From Calditrichota bacterium (lineage in GTDB: Bacteria > Zixibacteria > MSB-5A5 > GN15 > FEB-12), in the NCBI GenBank assembly GCA_030641085.1, contig DAOWIC010000059.1, forward strand, positions 1-11,487: a stretch of DNA of 11,487 bases, in the 5' to 3' direction. Under the pieces are notes generated by a model, which searched no databases, had not been told where the DNA came from, and was given only the letters and a program-made list of their open reading frames with translations. Shown in pieces: positions 1 through 6,365 of the stretch (the stretch's first letter is position 1; each line of letters opens with the position of its first letter). Position numbers and translations under genes: made by a program.

Positions 1-364
1 CAATCGGACCCTTACCGTCCAGCGGCTGGCCCAACGGGTTGACCACCCGGCCCAGCAGTGCCTCGCCAACCGGAACCGACGCCACTCGTCCGGTACGCCG
101 GACGGTGTCGCCTTCTTTAATCTGCGTGTCGGAGCCGAATATGACCGCACCGACATTATCTTCTTCCAGGTTCAGCACCATGCCGAAGATATCGCCGGAG
201 AATTGAATAAGTTCCGACATCTGAACATCTTCAAGACCCCAGATGCGAGCGATACCGTCACCCACCTGAAGCACGGTGCCGACGGACTCCATCTGGAGTT
301 TAGTCTCGTACTTTTCAAGCTCTCGCTTTATGACCGACGAAACTTCTTCGGGGTTAAGACCCAT
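1..364 (-). CDS. atpA: F1Fo-ATP synthase subunit alpha, N-terminal part (cut by window edge)
   Basis: Alpha subunit of the cytoplasmic F1 head, which forms the alpha3-beta3 hexamer and carries the non-catalytic nucleotide sites. About 121 codons are present, starting MGLNPEEVSSVIKREL. What is seen: the N-terminal helix that contacts subunit delta, then the small beta-barrel domain (about residues 25-93, with VGDGIARIWGL and SGDIFGMVLNLEEDNVG), then the start of the nucleotide-binding domain with the family hallmark GRVVNPLGQPLDGKGPI. The window ends before the Walker A loop. The ATG is at 362-364, with a GGGAG ribosome-binding-like sequence 7 bases upstream. It is the last operon gene visible here, 105 bp after atpH. 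Assignment is secure from sequence and gene order; the rest of the gene, and presumably atpG, atpD and atpC, lie outside or elsewhere. Confidence 0.97.
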   Translation of the reverse strand, partial: MGLNPEEVSSVIKRELEKYETKLQMESVGTVLQVGDGIARIWGLEDVQMSELIQFSGDIFGMVLNLEEDNVGAVIFGSDTQIKEGDTVRRTGRVASVPVGEALLGRVVNPLGQPLDGKGPI

Positions 365-376
365 TACCGAACTCCC

Positions 377-391
377 ACAAGCTCCGCTTGT
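377..391 (-). promoter_or_regulatory. Stem-loop directly upstream of the atpA ribosome-binding region
   Basis: Perfect inverted repeat with 6-bp arms ACAAGC / GCTTGT and a 3-base loop, ending only a few bases before the GGGAG-like element of atpA. In the atp mRNA it could fold next to the atpA initiation region and tune its translation, since alpha is needed in three copies per complex. The fold is seen in the sequence; the role is inference. Confidence 0.35.
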
Positions 392-438
392 TCTATTTCC
401 ATACGTTTCTTACAAATCCTATCGGGCTGCAACCCTGC

Positions 439-460
439 CGGCGGAGCCTGAGTTCCGCCG
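439..460 (-). promoter_or_regulatory. GC-rich intercistronic stem-loop after atpH
   Basis: Perfect 7-bp arms CGGCGGA (439-445) and TCCGCCG (454-460) around an 8-base loop, about 10 bases after the atpH stop codon. An alternative overlapping palindrome, TTCCGC-C-GCGGAA at 453-465, competes with it. There is no U-tract after it on the minus strand, so it is not a typical intrinsic terminator. An mRNA stability or processing element between atpH and atpA is more likely, but not shown. Confidence 0.4.
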
Positions 461-469
461 CGGAAGGCC

Positions 470-1018
470 CTAATGCACTCTGACTCTATTCAGGCGCTCC
501 TTAACCAGGTCCAGTTCGTGTCGTACCGAACCGTCGATAATCTCGTTGTGTAAAATCACAATCATCCCACCCAGGATAGTCTGATCGATCTTTTCCTCAA
601 GCTCGATCTTCAGCCCGGTCTTGGCGGCCAGTTTCTCAATGAGGCTCGGCTTTTCCGCTTGATTCAGCGGCACCGAACTAATGACGGTGACTCGGCCGAT
701 GCCCTTCTCGGCTTCAACCAGCCGAATGAACTCATCGATGATGATCGGGAGGAAACCGATTCTGGTCTTGTCGATCAGCACGATCAGGAATTCGACGATG
801 ATCTTTTCCGTCCGGCCGCTGAAAACATCACGCACCAGCGCGCGCTTGTTATCTTCAGGCACTCTGGGATCATTGAGAAAGTCAAGCAGGGAGGGATCCC
901 TGTCAAGGTGCTCCCCCAGATCGCCAAGCTGCTCGAAGACGGTGTCAAGCAGACCCTTCTCCTGGGTCGACATGAACAGCGCCCGGGCGTATCGTCGGGC
1001 TATTTCCTGGGCAATCAT
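470..1018 (-). CDS. atpH: F1Fo-ATP synthase subunit delta
   Basis: Delta subunit (OSCP homologue), which ties the top of the F1 alpha3-beta3 head to the b-subunit stator stalk. The 182-residue length is normal for the family. Visible hallmarks are ARRYARALF at residues 8-16 in the N-terminal helical domain, the central DKTRIGFLPIIIDEFIRLVE segment, and the C-terminal signature ILGGMIVILHNEIIDGSVRH. It starts at ATG 1016-1018, 5 bp after the atpF stop, and ends with TAG. A GGTG-containing purine-rich stretch lies upstream. The tight spacing to atpF suggests co-translation. No oddities seen. Confidence 0.95.
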   Translation of the reverse strand: MIAQEIARRYARALFMSTQEKGLLDTVFEQLGDLGEHLDRDPSLLDFLNDPRVPEDNKRALVRDVFSGRTEKIIVEFLIVLIDKTRIGFLPIIIDEFIRLVEAEKGIGRVTVISSVPLNQAEKPSLIEKLAAKTGLKIELEEKIDQTILGGMIVILHNEIIDGSVRHELDLVKERLNRVRVH

Positions 1019-1023
1019 GCGTC

Positions 1024-1506
1024 TTACACCTTTTCCAGACCGTCAATAACCTGACCGATCAACTGGCGATGCTTGTCGTGGTCAAGTTTTTCCATGATGA
1101 TCTTCTCGGTGGCGGAGATGGTCATGCTGACCATATCCTCTTTCAATGCGACGCGAGCCTTGGCCACATCGCGCTCCAGTTCACCCCTCGCCTTTTCGGC
1201 GATCTTCCGGGCCTGATCCTGTGCGGCGAGTTTGATTTCCTCGGCAACTTTCTTGCCCTCGATAACCGCATCGACCAGTTTGGCGCGACGTTCTTCGTCG
1301 ATACCCTTGAGCTTGGCATCATACTCGACAGCCAGCGTGTCGACACGCGACATCTCGGTCTCGATCTTATCAAACTCGCCCTGGATTTTGGCCCGCCGCT
1401 CATCCATCAGAGCCAGAAGCGGTCCCCAGGCGAACTTCTTCAGAATCCAGACCGTGATCAAAAAGCCAACTGCGTGCGTGACTAATAATTGCCACTGTAT
1501 ATCCAT
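1024..1506 (-). CDS. atpF: F1Fo-ATP synthase subunit b
   Basis: Subunit b, the peripheral stator stalk that holds the F1 head against rotation; it functions as a dimer. At 160 residues it has normal length. Residues about 6-27 form the single N-terminal membrane helix (THAVGFLITVWILKKFAWGP), followed by a long charged, heptad-like helix rich in Glu, Lys, Arg and Ala (about 35-140) and a short C-terminal helix for delta binding. The ATG at 1504-1506 is preceded by GGAGA with a 4-base gap. Only one b-type gene is seen; a second b' gene, as in some photosynthetic bacteria, is absent here. It lies 61 bp after atpE, and I see no feature in that gap. Confidence 0.94.
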   Translation of the reverse strand: MDIQWQLLVTHAVGFLITVWILKKFAWGPLLALMDERRAKIQGEFDKIETEMSRVDTLAVEYDAKLKGIDEERRAKLVDAVIEGKKVAEEIKLAAQDQARKIAEKARGELERDVAKARVALKEDMVSMTISATEKIIMEKLDHDKHRQLIGQVIDGLEKV

Positions 1507-1567
1507 AGCGTCTCCAGTCTATCGGTATTGGCGTTGTAACATCATTACCACGAACGAGTCGCGTAAA

Positions 1568-1804
1568 TCAGCCGCCAATTTTGCCCTGAAGTATGAAGAA
1601 GACCACCAGGGCGTAAATGGTCAGCGCCTCGATAAGAGCAGCACCGATAATCATAGCGGTCTGAATCTTACCGGCGGCTTCCGGCTGACGACCGATAGCT
1701 TCCATCGCGGAACCAACCGCGCGTCCCAACCCCAGCGCCGATCCGATAGCGGCCATGCCGACACCCACCGGCAGAGCCCAGGCCAACATCGTTTGATAAT
1801 CCAT
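1568..1804 (-). CDS. atpE: F1Fo-ATP synthase subunit c (proton-type proteolipid)
   Basis: Subunit c, the hairpin proteolipid that forms the rotating membrane ring. Two membrane helices flank the polar RQP loop (40-42, counting from the upstream ATG), and the ion-binding carboxylate is Glu60 in GAALIEALTIYALV. The sodium-type pattern (Gln in helix 1, Ser right after the carboxylate) is missing: the aligned residues are Leu27 and Ala61, so proton coupling is predicted. Two ATG codons stand in tandem (1805-1807 and 1802-1804). AGGAGG lies 2 bases from the first but 5 from the second, so I prefer the second, giving 78 residues; the upstream ATG would give 79. It lies between atpB and atpF, as is usual. 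Confidence 0.95.
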   Translation of the reverse strand: MDYQTMLAWALPVGVGMAAIGSALGLGRAVGSAMEAIGRQPEAAGKIQTAMIIGAALIEALTIYALVVFFILQGKIGG

Positions 1805-1809
1805 CATGT

Positions 1810-1815
1810 CCTCCT
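1810..1815 (-). promoter_or_regulatory. Strong Shine-Dalgarno of atpE (AGGAGG)
   Basis: Full AGGAGG on the minus strand, the best ribosome-binding site in this operon. This fits the need for many c subunits per complex. Its spacing, 2 bases to the first ATG and 5 to the second, favours the second ATG as the start. Confidence 0.7.
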
Positions 1816-1863
1816 AAAATACCATTCCGTTATCGATCAGTCGTTATCATCATGCATGAATAT

Positions 1864-2694
1864 CTAATGCTCCCCATGTGGCAGCATCATCAAAATGTAA
1901 ATTGTCGATAGTAGTGTAAACACCAGCGCCTGAATCGTTGACAGTAAAATGCCGAGCAGAATAAACGGCACGTTAAGCGGCAGTCCGACCGGCGAGCCGA
2001 CAAACGACAGCGCCGCCAACCCCAGCCCGACAAAGGCCGCAACGAGAATATCTTCACCCGTAATGTTACCAAAGAGTCGGATAGCCAGGCTGAACGGTTT
2101 GGCCAGTTCCCCGATGATGTGCATGGGCAACATCAACGGCACCAGGCACCAGCCGGTTATGTCGGTCGGCGAACCGGCCAAATGATGCAGGTAACCGAGA
2201 AAACCCAGCCGCCGCATACCGGTATACTGTGCGTAGAGAAAAACCAGAATCGCCAGCGAGGCGGTGATGTTTACGTTGGTCGATGGCGAGGCTCCCAACG
2301 GGATAATACCCATCAGGTTCATCGCCAGAATATAGAAAAAGAGCGTGCCTAGAAAGGGCGTATACTGGCGGGCATCCTTGCCGAGAATGGAGTACAGAAA
2401 GTTGTACATCCACTCCACCAGCATCTCCATAAAATTCTGAAACGGTCCGGGAATCATCTCGCGTTTGCGATAGGCCATCAGGGATGTAAAAGCGAAGATC
2501 GCCGCTATGAAAAACGCGAATATCACTGCCTTCCACTCGTCCAGAACATGGCTGTCGGAAAAAAGACCGATTGCGTCGGGGAGATGCGTGGCGCCGCCGT
2601 GTCCGCCCTCCTCGCCGCCGGAGGCTGCCATCATAACGGGGGCAAGCTTTGTTGTCACGAGGCAGTAAAAGTTGTTCAAGCTACCCAAAATCAA
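1864..2694 (-). CDS. atpB: F1Fo-ATP synthase subunit a
   Basis: Subunit a, the membrane stator next to the c-ring that provides the two proton half-channels. At 276 residues it has several hydrophobic helices. The essential arginine is Arg206 in GELAKPFSLAIRLFGN, and the last helix contains Gln255 in the conserved STIQALVFTLLSTIYI segment. A His/Gly-rich loop (about 26-37) precedes the first main helix. The start is TTG at 2692-2694, overlapping the TGA of the upstream gene by 4 bases (TTGA), with AGAAGG 4 bases upstream. A later start at the Met-Met of residues 21-22 is possible but has no visible ribosome-binding site and would remove the N-terminal hydrophobic stretch. Stop is TAG. The gap to atpE (56 bp) holds only the atpE ribosome-binding site. 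Confidence 0.95.
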   Translation of the reverse strand: MILGSLNNFYCLVTTKLAPVMMAASGGEEGGHGGATHLPDAIGLFSDSHVLDEWKAVIFAFFIAAIFAFTSLMAYRKREMIPGPFQNFMEMLVEWMYNFLYSILGKDARQYTPFLGTLFFYILAMNLMGIIPLGASPSTNVNITASLAILVFLYAQYTGMRRLGFLGYLHHLAGSPTDITGWCLVPLMLPMHIIGELAKPFSLAIRLFGNITGEDILVAAFVGLGLAALSFVGSPVGLPLNVPFILLGILLSTIQALVFTLLSTIYILMMLPHGEH

Positions 2695-3110
2695 ATCGCC
2701 TTCTGCATGTGTTCTCCGTTTTTACCAATATCGAGGCCCAGGAGCAGCCGTCCGAGGCTCTTTAGAACCATGATCGCTATCAGTGACGAAAATCCGATGA
2801 GCAGAAATAAAGCGTCAAACTGAGGGACTTTCAACAAGAAATAACCGGCCAGGTATAATAGTGGGAACTTGATCAGCCCGACCGAGGCCACGCGCCTGGT
2901 ATCGGCGCCATCCGGGCGAACCGCAGCGCGCACCATAGCGGAGAGAAAGATCAGGTTTATTATCCCCCAGACACCGCCGGAGAATATCGCCAGGGCATGG
3001 AATGTCCCCAGATAGTAAAAGCCGAACGGCAGGAAAACCAGCAGCACAATCCCGGTCGTACGAATTGTCCGACCGACGAAATTGATATTGGCATCACTGT
3101 TTTTCGTCAT
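2691..3110 (-). CDS. atpI: ATP synthase subunit I-like membrane protein
   Basis: Small integral membrane protein of 139 residues with four hydrophobic segments (roughly 17-36, 39-58, 78-94 and 98-115). It sits between AtpZ and subunit a, where AtpI/UncI proteins occur. Known members help assemble the c-ring or, together with AtpZ, have been linked to magnesium/calcium uptake for the ATP synthase. The sequence is poorly conserved, so the assignment rests on size, topology and position rather than a diagnostic motif. It starts at ATG 3108-3110, overlapping atpZ by 17 bp, and ends in TGA overlapping the TTG start of atpB. The gene symbol is therefore tentative. Confidence 0.75.
   Translation of the reverse strand: MTKNSDANINFVGRTIRTTGIVLLVFLPFGFYYLGTFHALAIFSGGVWGIINLIFLSAMVRAAVRPDGADTRRVASVGLIKFPLLYLAGYFLLKVPQFDALFLLIGFSSLIAIMVLKSLGRLLLGLDIGKNGEHMQKAI
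2699..2704 (-). promoter_or_regulatory. Ribosome-binding site supporting the TTG start of atpB
   Basis: AGAAGG on the minus strand, 4 bases before the TTG at 2692-2694 and inside the end of the upstream atpI-like gene. It supports the TTG start and translational coupling through the TTGA overlap. Confidence 0.5.
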
Positions 3111-3357
3111 CTTCGCGTTCTATTTCCTCAGACTTCCGCGCCAGTCGGTAGACTTCTATTCCGGCGGCGCCGAATCCAAGCAGGATTCCCACTATTAATA
3201 GGTACGGCGCGGTGCCAAATTTGTCGTCGGCCCAGCGGCCGATCAGGTAACCGATGCCGGGCGCTATAAAAAGTATCGCCGGAATTGTCGCCAGCAGGCC
3301 AACTTGCCTTAAGTGTTTGTCTGGCCTACGCTTAGAATCGAGCTTATTCCGGCCCAT
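3094..3357 (-). CDS. atpZ: AtpZ-type F0F1-ATPase accessory subunit
   Basis: AtpZ-family protein of 87 residues, the first gene of the atp operon. It has a basic N-terminus, then two membrane helices (about 19-39 and 50-70). The family pattern of spaced glycines is visible: APGIGYLIGRWADDKFGTAP, followed by GILLGFGAAGIEVYRL. The C-terminal tail is strongly charged (SEEIEREDDEKQ). Family members pair with AtpI and are proposed to bring magnesium or calcium to the enzyme. The ATG at 3355-3357 has TAGGGTG just upstream. The predicted transcript leader is short, about 20-25 bases from the promoter at 3388-3417. Confidence 0.88.
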   Translation of the reverse strand: MGRNKLDSKRRPDKHLRQVGLLATIPAILFIAPGIGYLIGRWADDKFGTAPYLLIVGILLGFGAAGIEVYRLARKSEEIEREDDEKQ

Positions 3358-3387
3358 GGCACCCTACTATCAGTTTTTTGACTGGGG

Positions 3388-3417
3388 AATATATCTTAAC
3401 TGGGAATTAAATGTCAA
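3388..3417 (-). promoter_or_regulatory. Predicted sigma-70-type promoter of the atp operon
   Basis: On the minus strand a perfect -35 box TTGACA (3412-3417) is followed by 18 bases and a -10 box TATATT (3388-3393). Transcription would start near 3381, some 24 bases before the atpZ ATG. It is the best promoter match in the window and is well placed for the whole atp operon. Confidence 0.7.
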
Positions 3418-3736
3418 CCGTTTTTTATCCGCATTGTCGGGATTCCCACGGACAGAAAGTAGCCTCTGTTTGCGTTACGCCACTGTCGCGCCGGAATCGA
3501 ACTGTTCCCAGCGATTCGACTGAACATTCAAAGCGCGAATACGTTAGTAAGACAAGGAACGATTGACCAGAGAGAGGAGACTTGTCCCAGCCTGCCCGAC
3601 TTTCTTCGGGGTTCATATCTGTATATCAGTTGAAAACCGTTACATATGACCGGCACAAACCGGTTGTGCCGAACATGATTTTGATTATCTTATTGCGATC
3701 CACAGGAATCCAGTCAGTTTTTTTTGGGATGATTAA
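3418..3736. other. Divergent intergenic region without a gene
   Basis: About 320 bp between the atp promoter and the first 834-codon gene. I find no credible gene here: the short open frames show no family resemblance and no ribosome-binding site. The right part is AT-rich and carries the inverted repeat at 3651-3671. A weak promoter candidate for the downstream gene is TTGTGC (3664-3669), 16 bases, TATCTT (3686-3691), which would put the -35 inside the right arm of that repeat. Another small hairpin (CCCGA 3595-3599 / TCGGG 3606-3610) is present without a U-tract. Confidence 0.5.
3651..3671. repeat. Perfect inverted repeat, possible operator or mRNA hairpin
   Basis: CGGCACAA (3651-3658) and TTGTGCCG (3664-3671) are exact reverse complements separated by 5 bases, and the centre contains the self-complementary AACCGGTT. 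It ends 65 bases before the ATG of the first large gene. There is no U-run after it, so it is not a terminator. The symmetry suits a dimeric regulator site and overlaps a weak -35 candidate; this is inference. Confidence 0.5.
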
Positions 3737-6241
3737 ATGCGCGCTCGACATCTGCTGATTCTCACCGGTTTTGCTCTTGGATTGTTCAGCATCATAACCG
3801 CTCAGACTCAGGAACCGATTAGCGAAGAACAGGCAGCATTCAAGCCGAGGGCTATGCCCAAGGCCACGTCGGAGACGCCGTATATCTCGTCGCGGGTGCA
3901 CCGAAACGGCCGGTTCTGGAATACAATTCACAACGACGGCATATTCGGAAATTACTTCGGAAGTATTGACGAAGAGCTGGGGCGTACGGCGCCCAATCAC
4001 TATTTCCCCCGTTACAGCCGAATCCGGCATGGATTTTATACCGGCCTCTGGGTGGGCGGGATTGTCGACCTCGATACGCTTGTATCCACATCGGTCAATA
4101 TCGGTAACTTCTACTGGTGGGAGCCGTTTCAATCCGAGTTCTGGCCGGATGTTTACCCGTATGGTGACTTTACGGACAAAGTGCGGGAGATCAACGGTAT
4201 TTTTGGCGCGGATCCGTCCAAGACCGAAGTGATTTACGAAGCGGTCTACACCGACACCTTCCAGTATGAGGATTTTGTCCCCTACAACAGTTATGACCAA
4301 CGCTACCACAAGCCGCTGAACCTGAAGGTGGTTCAGAACAGCTACTCCTGGTCGTACCAATACTCCGAGGATTTTGTCATCATCGACTACAAACTCGTCA
4401 ACCTCGGTCCGAAGCGAATTACCAACGCCTTTGTCGGCTTCTACCACGTCGGAGCGAATCACTACACCTCGGAACTGCCTTACCCGATGATGGATGATCT
4501 CGAGGGATATATCGACTCCATTCCCTTCGAATTCGAGGAGTTGGGCAATATCCCGATGAACATCTCATGGACCTGCGACAAAGACGGGCACCCGATCGGT
4601 GGTTCCTGGATACTGGTGCCGACGCGCAATGTATTCGGAATTGCCCCGCTGGCCCTGCCGGAAGGCGCCGATATCCGCAATTTCAATTGGTGGATCGATG
4701 AATGGAACACCGCCGACTGGGCTCCCCGCAAGCGGGGCACGCTGGAGGATCCACTGAGGTTGTTTTACGGCAATCTCGGCCGTCCCGCCGGCGACAAGAG
4801 CAAGTATTACATGATGTCGCATCCGGAGGTAGACTACTGCGGTTACGAGGCCGCGAGGGACCACTCCAATGAAGGCTGGCTGGAACCGCATGAGTATGCC
4901 GAAGATATCGCCAACGGTCACGCCACGCACTACCTGACCTCATTCGGACCGTTCAATATAGAGCCGTACGGCACCCAGTCGGTCACGATGGTCTTCTCGA
5001 TCGGCGAGAATATACATACCAACCCGACCGCCTATCGTGACATATTCAGCTTCGAGAATCCGTACCCGTTTATGGATTATCTTGATTTTTCCGACCTGAT
5101 TGACAATGTGCACTGGGCCAAGCGGATTTACGACAATCCCGGCGTCGACACCGACGGTGACGGCGATTCGGGGAAATACTTCTGGCACTACGACGAAGAG
5201 GTGGGCGAATCGCTGCAAGTTTTCTACGAGGGTGACGGTGTTCCGGATTTCCAGGGAGCCACCCCACCACCACCGCCGCCGATACGCGTCAGCGCCGAGG
5301 AAGGTAAAATAACCATTCGTTGGAACGGTTACGATATCGAAAGGTATTTCGACACTTTCAGCCTTATCCGGGATTTCGAAGGCTACCGGGTCTACCTGGC
5401 CCTCTCAGAGGATGAATTCGACATTTCGCTGCTGGCAACCTATGACAGAGAAGATTACAATCGGTATGTCTGGGATAAAAAGCGACTGGTATATAATCTG
5501 CTGGAGGTGCCCTTTGCCCTCGACTCGTTGCGCGGCCTCTACGGCGAGGATTTCGAACCGCTGGAGTACACACGCGTCGACCCGCTTTATGACAACGGCA
5601 GCGTGTACTTCTTCACCAAGGTCGACTATAACACCTCTGACCTGAGCGATCCGCACGGTATTCACAAGCTCTACCCGGATGCAATTCCGGACACGAGCGA
5701 CGTCGATGAGGAAGGGCGTATACGCTATTACGAATATGAGTACGTCATCAAAAACCTGCTCCCGACCGTTCCCTACTGGGTATCGGTAACATCTTTCGAC
5801 TTCGGCTATCCGGCCAAGTCACTGGAATCAATGGAGTCCTCGCCGCAGGCGAACATGGTGAAGGTTTTCGCGCTCGATCAGTACGGTACCGGTCTCGAGG
5901 ACAACAAGCTCAACGTTTACTGCTACCCCAACCCGTATCGAGTTGATGCCTCCTACACCGCTCGCGGCTTCGAGAATCGGTTCAATGACCTGGCCACTGA
6001 CCGTGCCCGCAACATCTACTTCGCCAACCTGCCCAACAAGTGTACGATATCTATTTATTCTCTCGATGGCGATTTGGTGAGACGTTTCGAGCATGACGAG
6101 CCGTTCGGTAGCGGGGAATCATCGGTGGCGCGCTACGACCTGATTACGCGCAACACCCAGGCGATTGTATCGGGACTTTATTACTGGGTCGTCGAATCCG
6201 AATACGGTAACCAGATCGGCAAACTGGTTATCATCAAGTAA
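3737..6241 (+). CDS. Secreted surface protein of unknown function with FlgD-like / T9SS-like C-terminal domain (copy 1)
   Basis: Exported protein of 834 residues with no recognised enzymatic function. Residues 1-22 are a signal peptide (basic n-region, LLILTGFALGLF core, cut near ITA-Q). Next comes a large Trp/Tyr/Phe/Asp-rich region, probably beta-rich, with NGRFWNT at 57-63 and MNISWTCDKDGHP from 274. An aspartate-rich loop DTDGDGDSG begins at 471, resembling EF-hand or thrombospondin-3-type calcium loops. A proline run (510-515) follows, then a fibronectin-III-like stretch (about 516-720, with WNG and DFEGYRVYLA). The end is a FlgD-like Ig domain (about 725-834) with YPNPYR, SIYSLDGDLVRR and SGLYYWVVE, closing on KLVIIK. 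Such tails often serve as type IX secretion or anchoring signals in FCB bacteria. The ATG has only a weak GGGAT upstream. Copy 2 lies 124 bp downstream. Confidence 0.88.
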   Translation: MRARHLLILTGFALGLFSIITAQTQEPISEEQAAFKPRAMPKATSETPYISSRVHRNGRFWNTIHNDGIFGNYFGSIDEELGRTAPNHYFPRYSRIRHGFYTGLWVGGIVDLDTLVSTSVNIGNFYWWEPFQSEFWPDVYPYGDFTDKVREINGIFGADPSKTEVIYEAVYTDTFQYEDFVPYNSYDQRYHKPLNLKVVQNSYSWSYQYSEDFVIIDYKLVNLGPKRITNAFVGFYHVGANHYTSELPYPMMDDLEGYIDSIPFEFEELGNIPMNISWTCDKDGHPIGGSWILVPTRNVFGIAPLALPEGADIRNFNWWIDEWNTADWAPRKRGTLEDPLRLFYGNLGRPAGDKSKYYMMSHPEVDYCGYEAARDHSNEGWLEPHEYAEDIANGHATHYLTSFGPFNIEPYGTQSVTMVFSIGENIHTNPTAYRDIFSFENPYPFMDYLDFSDLIDNVHWAKRIYDNPGVDTDGDGDSGKYFWHYDEEVGESLQVFYEGDGVPDFQGATPPPPPPIRVSAEEGKITIRWNGYDIERYFDTFSLIRDFEGYRVYLALSEDEFDISLLATYDREDYNRYVWDKKRLVYNLLEVPFALDSLRGLYGEDFEPLEYTRVDPLYDNGSVYFFTKVDYNTSDLSDPHGIHKLYPDAIPDTSDVDEEGRIRYYEYEYVIKNLLPTVPYWVSVTSFDFGYPAKSLESMESSPQANMVKVFALDQYGTGLEDNKLNVYCYPNPYRVDASYTARGFENRFNDLATDRARNIYFANLPNKCTISIYSLDGDLVRRFEHDEPFGSGESSVARYDLITRNTQAIVSGLYYWVVESEYGNQIGKLVIIK

Positions 6242-6285
6242 CCCCGATTCCGCAGACTTTAGGGCCGGCATTACGAATTTTTGGG

Positions 6286-6315
6286 TTGCTCGCCTCGGAG
6301 ATAATTGAGTATATT
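6286..6315 (+). promoter_or_regulatory. Candidate promoter upstream of copy 2
   Basis: TTGCTC (6286-6291), 18 bases, TATATT (6310-6315), inside the 124-bp gap between the two paralogs. If used, copy 2 has its own transcription start about 45 bases before its ATG. The rest of the gap holds no gene and no clear terminator hairpin with a U-tract. Confidence 0.4.
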
Positions 6316-6365
6316 ATCGGCGATTCCACAACCATTAAATCACAACCGCCGCCCGAGAGAAAGCC

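Noticed and set aside
3425..3616. A 63-codon minus-strand frame in the divergent intergenic region
   Set aside because: Composition is not protein-like, there is no clear ribosome-binding site, and it would overlap the atp promoter region.
3626..4462. A 278-codon minus-strand frame running from copy 1 into the intergenic region
   Set aside because: Antisense shadow of copy 1: no ribosome-binding site, no recognisable protein, and it ends in the AT-rich control region.
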